A DNA stretch of 64,000 nucleotides from Hyphomicrobium sp. LHD-15 (GCF_031157355.1 NZ_JAVIFT010000001.1:1417200-1481199), one strand, 5' to 3'. Numbered from the stretch's first letter, positions 19,144 through 28,242 are shown. Notes: generated from the sequence alone by a model not told the origin. Numbers and translations: made by a program.

Positions 19144-20823
19144 ATGTCGACTGTTGAGCTCAAGTCAGGGAACGACCTTCTCGCGGCAGGCCCGGAGCGC
19201 CTGATCGCCAGAACCGCCGAGGTCGTCGAGGCCGCCGATGTCGTGCTCGGCCTCGCCAAGACCGGCGTGCGTGCCCGGATCAAGGAGGTCGGCGGTGTCG
19301 ACGAAGCCCAGCACGTCGCGCATGGCCTGGCCTGGCTCGCAACCACCGTCGAGGCACTTCGGCAGATGAACCTGTGGGCCGCACGGCTCCAGGCGGAAGG
19401 CGCGTTCGGCGAGTTCGAGCAGCTGCTCCTGATCGCGGCTTTCGGCGAATACGGCGCGCAGATCGCCGGCGGCATCCCGATGAGCCAGCTCGAGATCATC
19501 CGCCCTGAAGCGCTCGGCGTCTCGAAGGCCGAGATCCGCAAGTACGAGGATGCGGTTGCTGACGTCGTCGCGGCCGGCGGCTCCGAGGGCGTGAAGGCGA
19601 AGCTCGCCAAGCTGATCGAGCACGCGCAAGGCGCGACCACGTTCGGCAATTCCGGCCTCGACGAGACGATGGCCGCGATCCACGAGCAGATGCGCAGCTT
19701 CTCGGAAGCCGAGGTGGTGCCGCACGCTCATGAATGGCATCTCGCGAACGAATACATTCCGATCGAGATCATCCAGAAGGTCGCAGAGCTCGGCGTATTC
19801 GGACTCACGCTACCGGAGGAGTACGGCGGTCTCGGGCTCGGCAAGCTCGCGATGTGCGTCGTCTCGGAAGAGCTGTCGCGCGGATACATCGGCGTCGGAT
19901 CGCTCGGCACACGCGCCGAGATCGCAGGCGAACTGATCCTGCACAACGGCACGCCCGAGCAGAAGGAAAAGTATCTGCCGAAGATTGCGACCGGCGAGAT
20001 CCTGCCGACGGCCGTCTTTACCGAGCCGAACACGGGCTCGGATCTTGCCTCGCTCAAGACGCGCGCGGTCCGCGACGGCAACGTCTACAAGATCACCGGT
20101 CAGAAGACTTGGATCACGCATCCCGTGCGCGCCGACATCATGACCGTGCTGACGCGCACCAATCCGGACGAGAAGGGCTACAAGGGCCTCTCGATGCTCC
20201 TCGCCGAAAAGCCGCGCGGCAACGACGACGAGCCGTTCCCCGCCAAGGGCATGACCGGCGGCGAGATCGAGGTTCTCGGTTATCGCGGCATGAAGGAATA
20301 CGACATCTCCTTCGACGGCTTCGAAGTGCCGGCCGAAAACCTGCTCGGCGGCGTCGAGGGGCAGGGCTTCAAGCAGCTCATGAACACGTTCGAGGGCGCG
20401 CGCATCCAGACGGCTGCCCGCGCCGTCGGCGTCGCGCAGTGCGCGATGGACCTCGCGCTCAAGTACGGCCTCGAGCGCGTGCAGTTCGGCAAGCCGATCT
20501 ACTCGTTCCCGCGCGTTTACAACAAGGTCGTCATGATGGCGGTCGAGACCATGATCGCGCGCCAACTTTCCTATTTCGCCGCACGCGAAAAAGACGAGGG
20601 ACATCGCTGCGACCTCGAAGCCGGCATGGCAAAGCTGCTCGGCGCGCGTGTTGCCTGGGCCAACGCCGACAACGCGCTGCAGATCCATGGCGGCAACGGC
20701 TTCGCGCTCGAATACCCGGTCTCCCGCGTGCTGTGCGACGCGCGCATCCTGAACATCTTCGAGGGTGCGGCCGAAATCCAGGCGCAGGTCATCGCCCGCC
20801 GCCTACTCGAAGAGAAAGCCTGA
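19144..20823 (+). CDS. mcd: (2S)-methylsuccinyl-CoA dehydrogenase
   Basis: FAD enzyme of the acyl-CoA dehydrogenase family which oxidises (2S)-methylsuccinyl-CoA to mesaconyl-CoA, the step after Ecm. About 559 residues: an N-terminal extension of roughly 170 residues that ordinary acyl-CoA dehydrogenases lack but Mcd has, then the dehydrogenase fold with TAVFTEPNTGSDLAS (FAD/substrate loop), GQKTWITHP and the C-terminal QIHGGNGFALEYPVSR. It appears with ccr and ecm in the same 10 kb. Start chosen at ATG 19144 behind GGGAGGAG. Confidence 0.93.
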   Translation: MSTVELKSGNDLLAAGPERLIARTAEVVEAADVVLGLAKTGVRARIKEVGGVDEAQHVAHGLAWLATTVEALRQMNLWAARLQAEGAFGEFEQLLLIAAFGEYGAQIAGGIPMSQLEIIRPEALGVSKAEIRKYEDAVADVVAAGGSEGVKAKLAKLIEHAQGATTFGNSGLDETMAAIHEQMRSFSEAEVVPHAHEWHLANEYIPIEIIQKVAELGVFGLTLPEEYGGLGLGKLAMCVVSEELSRGYIGVGSLGTRAEIAGELILHNGTPEQKEKYLPKIATGEILPTAVFTEPNTGSDLASLKTRAVRDGNVYKITGQKTWITHPVRADIMTVLTRTNPDEKGYKGLSMLLAEKPRGNDDEPFPAKGMTGGEIEVLGYRGMKEYDISFDGFEVPAENLLGGVEGQGFKQLMNTFEGARIQTAARAVGVAQCAMDLALKYGLERVQFGKPIYSFPRVYNKVVMMAVETMIARQLSYFAAREKDEGHRCDLEAGMAKLLGARVAWANADNALQIHGGNGFALEYPVSRVLCDARILNIFEGAAEIQAQVIARRLLEEKA

Positions 20824-20850
20824 TCCGGCTTATAAGGGCTTCGTTCCATG

Positions 20851-20884
20851 AGGGGTCGGATCTTTGGATCTGGCCCCTTTTTTC
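20851..20884 (+). terminator. terminator of mcd
   Basis: AGGGGTCGGATC and GATCTGGCCCCT pair around a TTTG loop and run into TTTTTT. Located 27 bases after the mcd stop. Confidence 0.88.
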
Positions 20885-21016
20885 ATTGGCGACACGCCTC
20901 GCGCCAAGGGCTCCCAAACAGTTGATTTTCTTTTGCCTAAGGGGTGCTTAGTGTCGCGAGCATCGGTTGCACGCCAGCTTTCCGTTCCATCCCGATCAAC
21001 CAGGAAATTTCCGCCT

Positions 21017-21454
21017 ATGCGTCGCTTTCTCTTCAGTCTCGTGGTCGCCCTGCCGTTTGCCGCTGCCTCTACCTTTGCTCAGGACATTCCCGGCAAGGAT
21101 GCTTTCGAGGCGGGCTCGGGACGCGTGTGGTTCTCGGGCTGCCAGTTCGAAGCGGATCGCTACGTTACGTGCAAAAACGCAGCGCCGGGCATTCTCGAAG
21201 CGATCGCAAATCCTGGCGACGGCACGCCGGGCCTCGCGCTGCAAACCTACGTGAGTGATGTCTTCATCGAGAAGGGATGCGCATTCGAAGCTCCACCCGA
21301 GAGCTTCCGGGTCAATGGCGTGTTCCTGTCCTTCGATTCGAAAGCCGCGAGCCAGATCCGCTGCAAGGGCAAGCCGTCGAAGCTCGTCTTCGGGCCGGAC
21401 GCCATCACGCTCCTCGACACGCTCTACTTCCTTGCCGGCGATCCGCCGCAATGA
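21017..21454 (+). CDS. exported protein of unknown function
   Basis: About 145 residues from ATG 21017 (upstream in-frame starts would place 51 unrelated residues before a clear signal peptide MRRFLFSLVVALPFAAA...FAQ). Four Cys in the mature part (SGCQFEA, VTCKN, KGCAFEA, IRCKG) probably form two disulfides. No family recognised. Followed 38 bases later by the SDR gene. Confidence 0.7.
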   Translation: MRRFLFSLVVALPFAAASTFAQDIPGKDAFEAGSGRVWFSGCQFEADRYVTCKNAAPGILEAIANPGDGTPGLALQTYVSDVFIEKGCAFEAPPESFRVNGVFLSFDSKAASQIRCKGKPSKLVFGPDAITLLDTLYFLAGDPPQ

Positions 21455-21492
21455 GAGACAATCGATAGAACGAGAAGCGGCTTCCAATTTTC

Positions 21493-22344
21493 ATGAAGCC
21501 GGCTATTGATCGGCCGATGACGCAGAAATCCATTCTCATCACGGGGTGCTCATCCGGCATCGGGCTCGCCTCCGCCCGCCTGCTTCGCGGTCGTGGCTGG
21601 CGCGTGCTCGCGACCGCGCGCACCGAGCCGGATGCTGCTCGGCTGGTTCACGAGGTCGGCGTCGAAGCGCTCCATCTCGATCTCGCCGATCCCAAGTCGA
21701 TCGCTGCCTGCGCCGAGGAAGCGCTGCGGCTGACCAATGGCCGTCTCGACGCCGTTTTCAACAACGGCGCCTACGGGCAGGTGGGCGCGGTAGAGGATCT
21801 CTCGCCGGAGGTTCTGCGCCGGCAATTCGAGGTGAACGTGATCGGCACGCACGATCTCACCCGGCGGCTCATTCCCTCGATGCGAGCCAATGGTCACGGG
21901 CGCATCGTGCAATGCTCCTCGGTGCTCGGCTTCGTGTCGGTGCCCTATCGCGGCGCTTACTGCGCCTCGAAGTACGCGCTCGAAGCGCTGAGTGATGCGA
22001 TGCGCCACGAGCTTCGTGGAACCGGCATTCATATCTCGATCATCGAGCCGGGGCCGATCCGGACGCGCTTTGTCGAGCATGCGCTCGCGAACTTCCGCGC
22101 GACCATCGACATCGACGGCTCCGCTCACCGCGACACCTATCGCGCGCGCCTCGCGGCGATGGAGCAAGGCGGAAAGTCTACCTTCAAGCTCGAGCCGGAA
22201 GCGGTGGGCTGGAAGCTTGTCCATGCCGTCGAGAGCGCGAAACCGAAGCGCCGCTACATGGTGACGGTTCCGACGTATGTGGCCGCTGTCGGGCGGCGCG
22301 TGTTGCCGGCCTCGCTTGCAGATTGGCTCGCTCAACGGATCTGA
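21493..22344 (+). CDS. SDR family oxidoreductase
   Basis: About 283 residues of the classical short-chain dehydrogenase family: cofactor motif TGCSSGIG (about residues 17-24), structural NNGAYG in place of NNAG, catalytic Ser in QCSSVLG, and YxxxK as YCASK. The sequence after the motif (TARTEPDAARL) with Arg fits NADP. Relatives are annotated as sterol or retinol-type dehydrogenases, but the substrate is unknown. ATG 21517 is an alternative start. Confidence 0.9.
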   Translation: MKPAIDRPMTQKSILITGCSSGIGLASARLLRGRGWRVLATARTEPDAARLVHEVGVEALHLDLADPKSIAACAEEALRLTNGRLDAVFNNGAYGQVGAVEDLSPEVLRRQFEVNVIGTHDLTRRLIPSMRANGHGRIVQCSSVLGFVSVPYRGAYCASKYALEALSDAMRHELRGTGIHISIIEPGPIRTRFVEHALANFRATIDIDGSAHRDTYRARLAAMEQGGKSTFKLEPEAVGWKLVHAVESAKPKRRYMVTVPTYVAAVGRRVLPASLADWLAQRI

Positions 22345-22506
22345 AGGCTAAGCAAGGCCGAAAAGGCTCCGAGTAAGCAGTCGGTAACAACCGGTTCACC
22401 ATTCTTCAATCTTCGACAGCTATCGTGTGTTCACTGACTTTCACGACGTGCCTATTTGCGAGGCACATTGAGCCATGCCTTGTTATGAGCGACGGGTTGG
22501 TTGCCG

Positions 22507-22863
22507 ATGACATTTCTAAGTTCGATCACAAGCAGAATTATGAGCGCCGGGCGCGGTGCCGATAAGAAATTCGAGGATCTCCGCAACTTCGTGCGCGTTC
22601 CGCAACGGATGCGCAGCGGCTACCTGTGGCACGACAAGCTGATCTACCCGCGCCCCTGCATGATCAAGGACGTGTCCGTTTCCGGCGCGCGTGTCGAAAT
22701 CATCGGCGATCCGGTCAAGCTCAGTCTTCTCGCTGACGGCGTGAAGCTTTATCTCGAGACTGAAAAGCACGAGATCATGACCAGCGTGCGGTGGGCCAAG
22801 GGAATGCAGCTCGGCCTACGCTTCGAAGGCCGCCCGCGCCCGCCGTCACGGAAGTACAAATAG
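22507..22863 (+). CDS. PilZ domain protein
   Basis: About 118 residues. The single PilZ-like domain shows RVPQRMRSGYLW followed by IKDVSVSGARVEI, similar to the R-x-x-x-R and D-x-S-x-x-G motifs for cyclic-di-GMP, although the first motif is degenerate (R-V-P-Q-R-M-R). Could be a receptor or a degenerate relative. TTG at 22501 is also in frame; the ATG is preferred. Confidence 0.78.
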   Translation: MTFLSSITSRIMSAGRGADKKFEDLRNFVRVPQRMRSGYLWHDKLIYPRPCMIKDVSVSGARVEIIGDPVKLSLLADGVKLYLETEKHEIMTSVRWAKGMQLGLRFEGRPRPPSRKYK

Positions 22864-23112
22864 TCCGAACTTCGAGATCGCGCGTCGTCAGGCCTGCGCT
22901 GCGTCGTTTCGGGCCGGAAGGTTTCCGTGCGCTTACATTTCCGTATTGTCTACGGCGCTCACCTTGTCGTGGCGCGGGCAAGCCAACACGTATGCCCGCA
23001 TCGGCGACGGATAGCGACCCGCCCTCGACATCGGGGAACCCGGGCGCTCTTTCCGTTCAGGCCCTCTCCAAAATCGGCCTTCGCTGCTCACACTCGTCAA
23101 GGAGATGCAGCC

Positions 23113-23397
23113 ATGATCCGTTCATTCAAAGCGATTGCCCTCACCGTCTCGTCTGTCGCCCTGCTCATGGGCGCAACTTCGATTTCTGCCAGCGCCACCT
23201 ATCTCGGCTACGGCAACGGCGATCCAGGAAACTGGGATCTCTGGACCGAGCAAAACAATGGGATCAATCCGGATGACGCGCGGCCGCCACAGGTGCGGCA
23301 ACCCATGCACCATCGGCATGCGGCAACGATCCACCATCACGTCCATGCGCGTCACCACGGCTATCGCGCACCGCAGCTACCCGGCGACCTGCCGTAA
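23113..23397 (+). CDS. small exported His-rich protein
   Basis: About 94 residues with AAGGAG before ATG 23113. A signal peptide (about 1-27, ending SASA) is followed by a Gly/Asp/Asn segment and a His-rich C-terminus (HHRHAATIHHHVHARHH) which may bind metal. No family recognised. Confidence 0.65.
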   Translation: MIRSFKAIALTVSSVALLMGATSISASATYLGYGNGDPGNWDLWTEQNNGINPDDARPPQVRQPMHHRHAATIHHHVHARHHGYRAPQLPGDLP

Positions 23398-23416
23398 CAC
23401 GGCGGTCCGGATGCTT

Positions 23417-23450
23417 GGCGGGGCATTCGTTGGCCCCGCCTCGTCTTTCG
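23417..23450 (+). terminator. stem-loop terminator between convergent genes
   Basis: Perfect GGCGGGGC / GCCCCGCC with an 8-base loop, then TCGTCTTT. It lies between the His-rich protein gene and ychF, which converge. Confidence 0.7.
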
Positions 23451-23457
23451 ACTGCGC

Positions 23458-24555
23458 CTAGTTCGCGAAGCGGAAGTGCATGATGTCGCCGTCCTTGACG
23501 ACGTACTCCTTGCCTTCGAGACGCATCTTGCCGGCTTCCTTGGCGCCGACCTCGCCGTTACCCGCGACATAATCCTCGTAGGCGATGGTCTCGGCGCGAA
23601 TGAAGCCCTTCTCGAAATCCGTGTGAATGACGCCCGCCGCCTGCGGAGCCTTGGTGCCGCGCGAAATGGTCCAGGCGCGCGCTTCCTTCGGACCGATGGT
23701 GAAGTAGGTCACGAGATCGAGCAGCTGATAGCCGGCGCGGATCAGACGGTTCAGGCCCGGCTCGGCAAGGCCCATTTCGGCCAGGAACTCGGCGCGATCC
23801 TCGTCCGGAAGACCAGCGAACTCCGCCTCGATCTTGGCCGAGATGATGACCGAGACCGCGCCTTCCGCCTTGGCGCGCTCTTGCACCTTCGCAGAGTGGG
23901 CGTTGCCGTTGGCGGCGGATGATTCCTCGACATTGCAGACGTAAACGACGGGCTTGGCGGTCATCAGCTGGAGTCCGGCGAACAGGGCCCGCTCCTCGGC
24001 CGTGACGTCGGCCACGCGGGCGGGCTTGCCTTCGCGCAACGGCGCGAGCGCCTTCTCCATCACCGCGAGCAGCGCCTTGGAGTCCTTGTCGCCGCTCTTT
24101 GCCTTCTTCTCGGTCGCGCTGATCCGCTTCTCGAGGCTTTCCATGTCGGCGAGCATCAGCTCGGTCTCGACCACCTCGGCATCCGCAAGCGGATCGATGC
24201 GGTTCTCGACATGCGTGATGTCGTCGTCCTCGAAGCAGCGCAGCACGTAGGCCACCGCATCGACCTCACGGATGTGAGAGAGGAACTTGTTGCCCAGGCC
24301 TTCGCCCTTCGACGCGCCGCGCACCAAGCCCGCGATATCGACGAAGGTGAGCCGCGTCGGAATGATCTGGCCCGACTTGGCGATGGCGGCGAGCTTATCG
24401 AGCCGCTCGTCCGGCACGCCGACCTCGCCCACGTTGGGCTCGATGGTGCAGAACGGGTAATTCGCCGCTTCGGCGGCGGCCGTCTGCGTCAGCGCATTGA
24501 AGAGGGTCGACTTGCCGACGTTCGGCAGGCCCACGATGCCGCACTTGAATCCCAT
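23458..24555 (-). CDS. ychF: redox-regulated ATPase YchF (OLA1 family)
   Basis: Obg-related P-loop NTPase that prefers ATP and binds ribosomes. About 365 residues: Walker [10 protein letters not shown] (9-17), switch/Walker [20 protein letters not shown], a coiled-coil insert around 130-200, and a TGS-like C-terminus ending [11 protein letters not shown]. In place of the GTPase N-K-x-D motif YchF has its own pattern (VYVCNVEE), which fits here. Confidence 0.97.
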   Translation of the reverse strand: MGFKCGIVGLPNVGKSTLFNALTQTAAAEAANYPFCTIEPNVGEVGVPDERLDKLAAIAKSGQIIPTRLTFVDIAGLVRGASKGEGLGNKFLSHIREVDAVAYVLRCFEDDDITHVENRIDPLADAEVVETELMLADMESLEKRISATEKKAKSGDKDSKALLAVMEKALAPLREGKPARVADVTAEERALFAGLQLMTAKPVVYVCNVEESSAANGNAHSAKVQERAKAEGAVSVIISAKIEAEFAGLPDEDRAEFLAEMGLAEPGLNRLIRAGYQLLDLVTYFTIGPKEARAWTISRGTKAPQAAGVIHTDFEKGFIRAETIAYEDYVAGNGEVGAKEAGKMRLEGKEYVVKDGDIMHFRFAN

Positions 24556-24581
24556 GGAGACCTCGAAAGCGATTCAGTTGG

Positions 24582-24690
24582 CCCGACTTTTCACGCGCGA
24601 GGCGGATAGGACCTTGCTTGATCCTGGGCCGATTCTGGTCCGGCGATTCACGCGCGAGGCTGGTAGGGCCTCGCACGATCGTGGACCGTG
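24582..24690. repeat. dispersed palindromic repeat, family A, two tandem copies
   Basis: First unit about 24582-24630: CCCGACTTTTCACGCGCGAGG with a CCTTGCTTGATCCTGGGC partner arm. Second unit about 24637-24688: GGTCCGGCGATTCACGCGC and GCCTCGCACGATCGTGGACC. Both share the GATTCACGC / CGATCGTGG core of the other copies. A further GC-rich stem (GGGCAGAGGTG / GCACCCCTGCCC, 24746-24773) lies between them and the next gene. Confidence 0.7.
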
Positions 24691-24829
24691 TTCGAGGCTC
24701 GCCCTACACCGCCCGGGGGCGCCGATCAATCCCAAAGGGGCGAAAGGGCAGAGGTGTCGCGGCACCCCTGCCCCAAAAAACCGAGCGTTAACGGCGTTGG
24801 ACGCTCAAACGGTCGTGGGCAGCAGATGA

Positions 24830-25411
24830 CTACTCGTCGGCCGACATGAACTCTTCCGACGCGGTCAAAAGGCCGACATTGGGATGAGAGCCGCAGTATT
24901 CGCCGATCTTCTCCATCGCGGACACGAAGGCTTCGGTATCGAAGATCTTGGATTCCGTGTCGGAGGCGTGCCAGCCGGCGATCCACATTAGGATGAAGCC
25001 AAGCCCTTCCTCCTCGTCCTTGCTGGACTTCACGGCGGCTTCGCAGGTCATGGTGGCGAGATCGATCGCCTCACCGCCTTGAGCGGTGGAATTCTCGCCG
25101 AGCACCTTTCCGGCGACGGTCAACACTCCCACCTTGGGCTGAGCCTTGCAGCCTTCGAGCACCTTCTCGAAATCCTTGCCGAGCGCGTTGAAATCCACAA
25201 CCGATCCCTGCTCATCGGTCGTGGAGTAGCCGGCGATCCAGTAGAGGATGCCGCCCATGCCCGACTTGTCGTTTTCGGTGCCGGAATCGATGGCAGAGAT
25301 AAGCTGTCCGCACGTCACCGTCGAAATGTCGACCTTGTCGGCAAGCGCCGACGTGCTCAGGCCTCCGGCCTGCAAAAGTGCGATGGCAACGATGGAAAAT
25401 AGGCGCCGCAT
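24830..25411 (-). CDS. exported protein with two tandem HdeA-like domains
   Basis: About 193 residues from ATG 25411 (GGGGG site upstream; a longer frame to 25468 precedes the signal peptide). After a signal peptide ending ALA, two copies of an HdeA/HdeB-like unit follow: about 28-100 (VTCGQLISA...GGILYWIAGY...CKAQPKVGVLTV) and 118-190 (MTCEAAVKS...GFILMWIAGW...CGSHPNVGLLTA). Each has a Cys pair and the W-I-A-G core seen in HdeA. HdeA is a periplasmic acid-stress chaperone; the same function is an inference here. Confidence 0.75.
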   Translation of the reverse strand: MRRLFSIVAIALLQAGGLSTSALADKVDISTVTCGQLISAIDSGTENDKSGMGGILYWIAGYSTTDEQGSVVDFNALGKDFEKVLEGCKAQPKVGVLTVAGKVLGENSTAQGGEAIDLATMTCEAAVKSSKDEEEGLGFILMWIAGWHASDTESKIFDTEAFVSAMEKIGEYCGSHPNVGLLTASEEFMSADE

Positions 25412-25554
25412 ATCTGATCCCCCCGATTCAACCCCTCTAGGCATGAGCGCGTGATCGCGTGATCGCACGCGCCCGGCCGCTCAGATTTTCCTATGACGGA
25501 TCGCTTTTCCGAGCCTGACCAGTTCCGAAGGAGTTAGATCAAGTGCTTGGATCG

Positions 25555-26388
25555 TCAGCGAACTTTTGTCAGTTCGAAGACGGAATAGCTGGCCGGGCTC
25601 GGCAGCTTTTCCTTGCCGGTCATCGCATCGGCGAGGGCTTCGCCCAAGTTGGCCTCGGGCTCCAGTTCCTTGACGGCGATGACCATGAAGGGTCGCTGCC
25701 AGTTGGTCGCCGAGCCCGCATCCTCGGCCGGGCGCTTGCCGCTGTACTGGCCAAGATTCAAAGTGGAGATGGGGATGGAGGCGCCGATGGCGGCAGAGAC
25801 GAGCTCGGCCGTGCGTGCAGCGCGCCGCGCCGCGCGAGCCCTCTCCTGGGCCGGATCACCTTCCTGGGAAGCCGTGCCGACGGCGATGATCTCGCGGGCG
25901 CTGGCGAGGCCGTCTCGCACCTCCTGATCGAGCACATCGCCGGTCAGCTCCGCGCCCGAAATGATCTTGCCATCCTTTTCCAGCTCTTCGGCGCTGCCGC
26001 GCACCCAGAGAAACTGCTTCTTGGCGACGACGACATCGAACGTGCCGCGCCGGCCGGCTTTATCCTGCCCTTCAATCTCGAAAATCAGCGTGCCCTTGGT
26101 CTGACGCACGGGCTCCGGCGCCACGAGCGGGGCAACCTCAGTCGGCACGTAGGGCGCGGCATAGGGATCGACGACAGCGTTGTGGACCACCACGGCGGTG
26201 GTGGTCAGAACCGCGGTGGTACCGAGGGCAGCCACGGCGCCGGCCTTGGTTTGCAGAAATGCCGAGATCCAGTTGTACCAGTCCTGCCAATTGCGAATGC
26301 GATCGAACCACTTGTAGGTGCTCCAGGCACGGCGCGCCTTCTTGGATTTCTGGAACTGCTCCTTGAGCTTGTCGGTTCCGAGCGACAT
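25555..26388 (-). CDS. membrane-anchored protein of unknown function
   Basis: About 277 residues. A basic, aromatic N-terminus (KKARRAWSTYKWFDRIRNW) leads to one membrane segment (about 48-70); the rest should be periplasmic. The C-terminal half contains an Arg/Ala-rich helix (RARAARRAARTAELV) and the region RPFMVIAVKELEPEANLGEAL. No family recognised with confidence. Confidence 0.6.
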   Translation of the reverse strand: MSLGTDKLKEQFQKSKKARRAWSTYKWFDRIRNWQDWYNWISAFLQTKAGAVAALGTTAVLTTTAVVVHNAVVDPYAAPYVPTEVAPLVAPEPVRQTKGTLIFEIEGQDKAGRRGTFDVVVAKKQFLWVRGSAEELEKDGKIISGAELTGDVLDQEVRDGLASAREIIAVGTASQEGDPAQERARAARRAARTAELVSAAIGASIPISTLNLGQYSGKRPAEDAGSATNWQRPFMVIAVKELEPEANLGEALADAMTGKEKLPSPASYSVFELTKVR

Positions 26389-26427
26389 GCGGTGCCTCCC
26401 CCATTCTTGTTCTCTCGCGAACGGAGA

Positions 26428-26556
26428 CTAGAGCACGTTCCGATCCTAGGGAATCGGAGCCGCGCTCTAGATTCTTGTTTTGTCGGATTTTCTTGCGACG
26501 AACCGGTGTCCATCCCGGATCATGTCCGGGACAGGCTTCGTCGGAAAATCCTCCGG
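26428..26556. repeat. compound palindromic element, family B
   Basis: Two adjoining palindromes. The first (26428-26470) has CTAGAGC / GCTCTAG ends and an inner TTCCGAT / ATCGGA pair. The second (about 26485-26556) has GGATTTTC and GAAAATCC ends, CGACGAACCGGTGTCC opposed to GGACAGGCTTCGTCG, and a central CCCGGATCATGTCCGGG. The CTAGAGC start and CGAACCGGTGTCC segment resemble widespread intergenic repeats of Hyphomicrobiales. No coding content. Confidence 0.75.
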
Positions 26557-26621
26557 CGCAATTTCCGATCAGAAAAGAGACGAGCTTCAGTGGCGCGAGA
26601 TCGTGCGCCAGCGCGCGGCGC

Positions 26622-27365
26622 TCACTCGCTCGGCTTACGGCCGGCGAGCCACTTTTTCAGATTTTCCGCGAGCGCGTTCGCGCTTTTTCCGGCGCGCTCG
26701 CCGGCCGGATGGCTCCGCGGTTTGGGCGCCGGGCGTGGCGGCGTTTCGGCGGCCGCTTCCTTCTTTTCCTTAGCGCGATCTTTCCGGGGATCGGGCGCTT
26801 CGCCCAAATCCTTGGCGACGTCGGTCAGGAAACGCGACTGGTCGTCCTTCAGGAGGCGCGGGGCGGCCTTTGCGATCGCATCGAGCAACGGCTCAAGCCA
26901 AGCCTGATCGGCCTTGGCGAAGTCGCTCAACACCCAGCGCGCAACAAGCTCCTTGGTGCCGGGATGACCGACGCCAATGCGAACGCGCACGTAGTCGTTG
27001 CCGAGATGGGCCGAGATCGACCGCAAGCCGTTGTGGCCTGCGTTGCCGCCACCGGTCTTGACCTTGAGCTTGCTGGGACCAAGATCGATCTCGTCGTAGA
27101 ACACGACGATGTCGGCTTCGGGGATCTTGAGGAAACGCGCGGCCTCGCCCACCGAGCGGCCGCTCTCGTTCATGTAGGTGTCGGGCTTCAGCAGAAGCAC
27201 CTTCTCGCCGGCGATTTCGCCGTCGGCGGCATGGCCTTGGAACTTGCGCTTCCAGGGACCGAAACGATGCGCGCGCGCGATCTGGTCGACAGCCATGAAA
27301 CCGACGTTGTGACGGTTTCCAGCATACTCGCTGCCAGGATTTCCAAGGCCGACGAAAAGCTTCAT
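26622..27365 (-). CDS. pth: peptidyl-tRNA hydrolase
   Basis: Releases tRNA from prematurely dropped peptidyl-tRNA. About 247 residues. The catalytic core (1-185) is canonical: [19 protein letters not shown] with catalytic His19, [15 protein letters not shown] and [13 protein letters not shown]. Residues after about 190 form an extra Lys/Pro/Ala-rich tail ([18 protein letters not shown]) absent from E. coli Pth, as often seen in alphaproteobacteria. Lies downstream of rplY, its usual partner, but a terminator separates them. Confidence 0.96.
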   Translation of the reverse strand: MKLFVGLGNPGSEYAGNRHNVGFMAVDQIARAHRFGPWKRKFQGHAADGEIAGEKVLLLKPDTYMNESGRSVGEAARFLKIPEADIVVFYDEIDLGPSKLKVKTGGGNAGHNGLRSISAHLGNDYVRVRIGVGHPGTKELVARWVLSDFAKADQAWLEPLLDAIAKAAPRLLKDDQSRFLTDVAKDLGEAPDPRKDRAKEKKEAAAETPPRPAPKPRSHPAGERAGKSANALAENLKKWLAGRKPSE

Positions 27366-27381
27366 CCGGATACCCGTCTGT

Positions 27382-27426
27382 CAAAACAAAAAAGGCCGGC
27401 ACCCGTATAACGGGCCGCCGGCCTTT
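27382..27426 (-). terminator. terminator of rplY
   Basis: Read on the minus strand, AAAGGCCGGC and GCCGGCCTTT pair, with a nested CCCGT/ACGGG hairpin, and run into TTTTTTGTTTTG. Located between rplY and pth, so pth depends on read-through or its own promoter. Confidence 0.9.
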
Positions 27427-27443
27427 CCTGCAAATAGGACTTC

Positions 27444-28193
27444 TTACTTCTTGCCTGCGGGCTTCGCAGCGGGAGCGGCCTTGCCGGCAGCAGCCGGGGC
27501 AGCGCCCTTGGCGGGAGCAGCACCCTTGGCAGGAGCAGCGCCCTTGGCGGCGGCAGGAGCCGCAGCCTTGGCGTCGCCGCCAGCGGCATCGGCAGCGCCG
27601 GCCGTCGCAGAGGCTTCTTCGTCGTCCTTCTTGGCGCCTGCGATCGTCGCGACGGTGAAGTCGCGGTTGCCGATCACTGGCTTCACGCCTTCCGGCATGG
27701 TGACGGCCGAGATGTGGATCGACTTGCCGATCTCGAGGCCTTCAAGGTTGATCTCGAAGGACGCGGGGATGCGGTCGTAGGGGCAGAAGATCTCAACTTC
27801 GTGGCGCACGATGTTGAGAACGCCGCCACGCTTCAGACCGGGCGACAGCGCGTGGTTGGTGAACTGGATCGGCACCGAGACGCGGATGATGCCATCCTTG
27901 CCGATGCGCAGGAAGTCGACGTGGATCGGGTGATCCTTGACCGGATCGACCTGAACGTCGCGGGGAATGACGCGGATCTTGTTCGAACCGACAGCGATTT
28001 CGAACACAGACGAGGTGAAGTGTCCCTTGATGAACTGCTTCCAGAGGTCGTTGCCGTTGATGGCAATGATTTCGGCCGGCTGGCCTTCTCCGTAAATGAC
28101 AGCGGGAACGTTTCCTTCGCGGCGAGCTTGACGTGCGGCCCCCTTGCCGGCACGACTGCGCGCCGTGGCCTTGATCTCAATGATCTCAGACAT
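27444..28193 (-). CDS. rplY: 50S ribosomal protein L25/general stress protein Ctc
   Basis: 5S rRNA-binding ribosomal protein. About 249 residues from ATG 28193 with GGAG 8 bases upstream. The L25 domain (residues 1-95, IEIKATARSRAGKGAARQAR) and the TL5/Ctc C-terminal domain (about 96-190) are complete. The last 50 residues are a low-complexity Ala/Lys/Pro/Gly tail with repeated GAAPAK units, which varies in length among related species. A hairpin followed by T6 lies in its leader (28208-28232). Confidence 0.95.
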   Translation of the reverse strand: MSEIIEIKATARSRAGKGAARQARREGNVPAVIYGEGQPAEIIAINGNDLWKQFIKGHFTSSVFEIAVGSNKIRVIPRDVQVDPVKDHPIHVDFLRIGKDGIIRVSVPIQFTNHALSPGLKRGGVLNIVRHEVEIFCPYDRIPASFEINLEGLEIGKSIHISAVTMPEGVKPVIGNRDFTVATIAGAKKDDEEASATAGAADAAGGDAKAAAPAAAKGAAPAKGAAPAKGAAPAAAGKAAPAAKPAGKK

Positions 28194-28242
28194 GGCATTT
28201 CTCCAATGAAAAAAGGGCCTTAGGATAGGCCCGTGGCTGCAT
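28186..28242 (-). CDS. possible 18-residue leader peptide of rplY
   Basis: ATG at 28242 with GGAGG four bases upstream opens MQPRAYPKALFSLEKCHV and stops at a TGA inside the first codons of rplY. The reading frame runs straight through the hairpin and T tract of the putative attenuator. Too short for composition tests; supported only by the ribosome site and the overlap. Confidence 0.35.
   Translation of the reverse strand: MQPRAYPKALFSLEKCHV
28208..28232 (-). terminator. putative attenuator hairpin in the rplY leader
   Basis: On the minus strand GGGCC-TATCCTAA-GGCCC is followed at once by TTTTTT, 15 bases before the rplY ATG. No minus-strand gene ends close upstream for it to terminate, so it should act on the rplY transcript itself. 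Confidence 0.55.

Noticed and set aside
23036..23055. GGAAC...CGTT before the His-rich protein gene as an EcfG promoter
   Set aside because: The spacer is 14 bases; the sigma-EcfG site needs 16-17.
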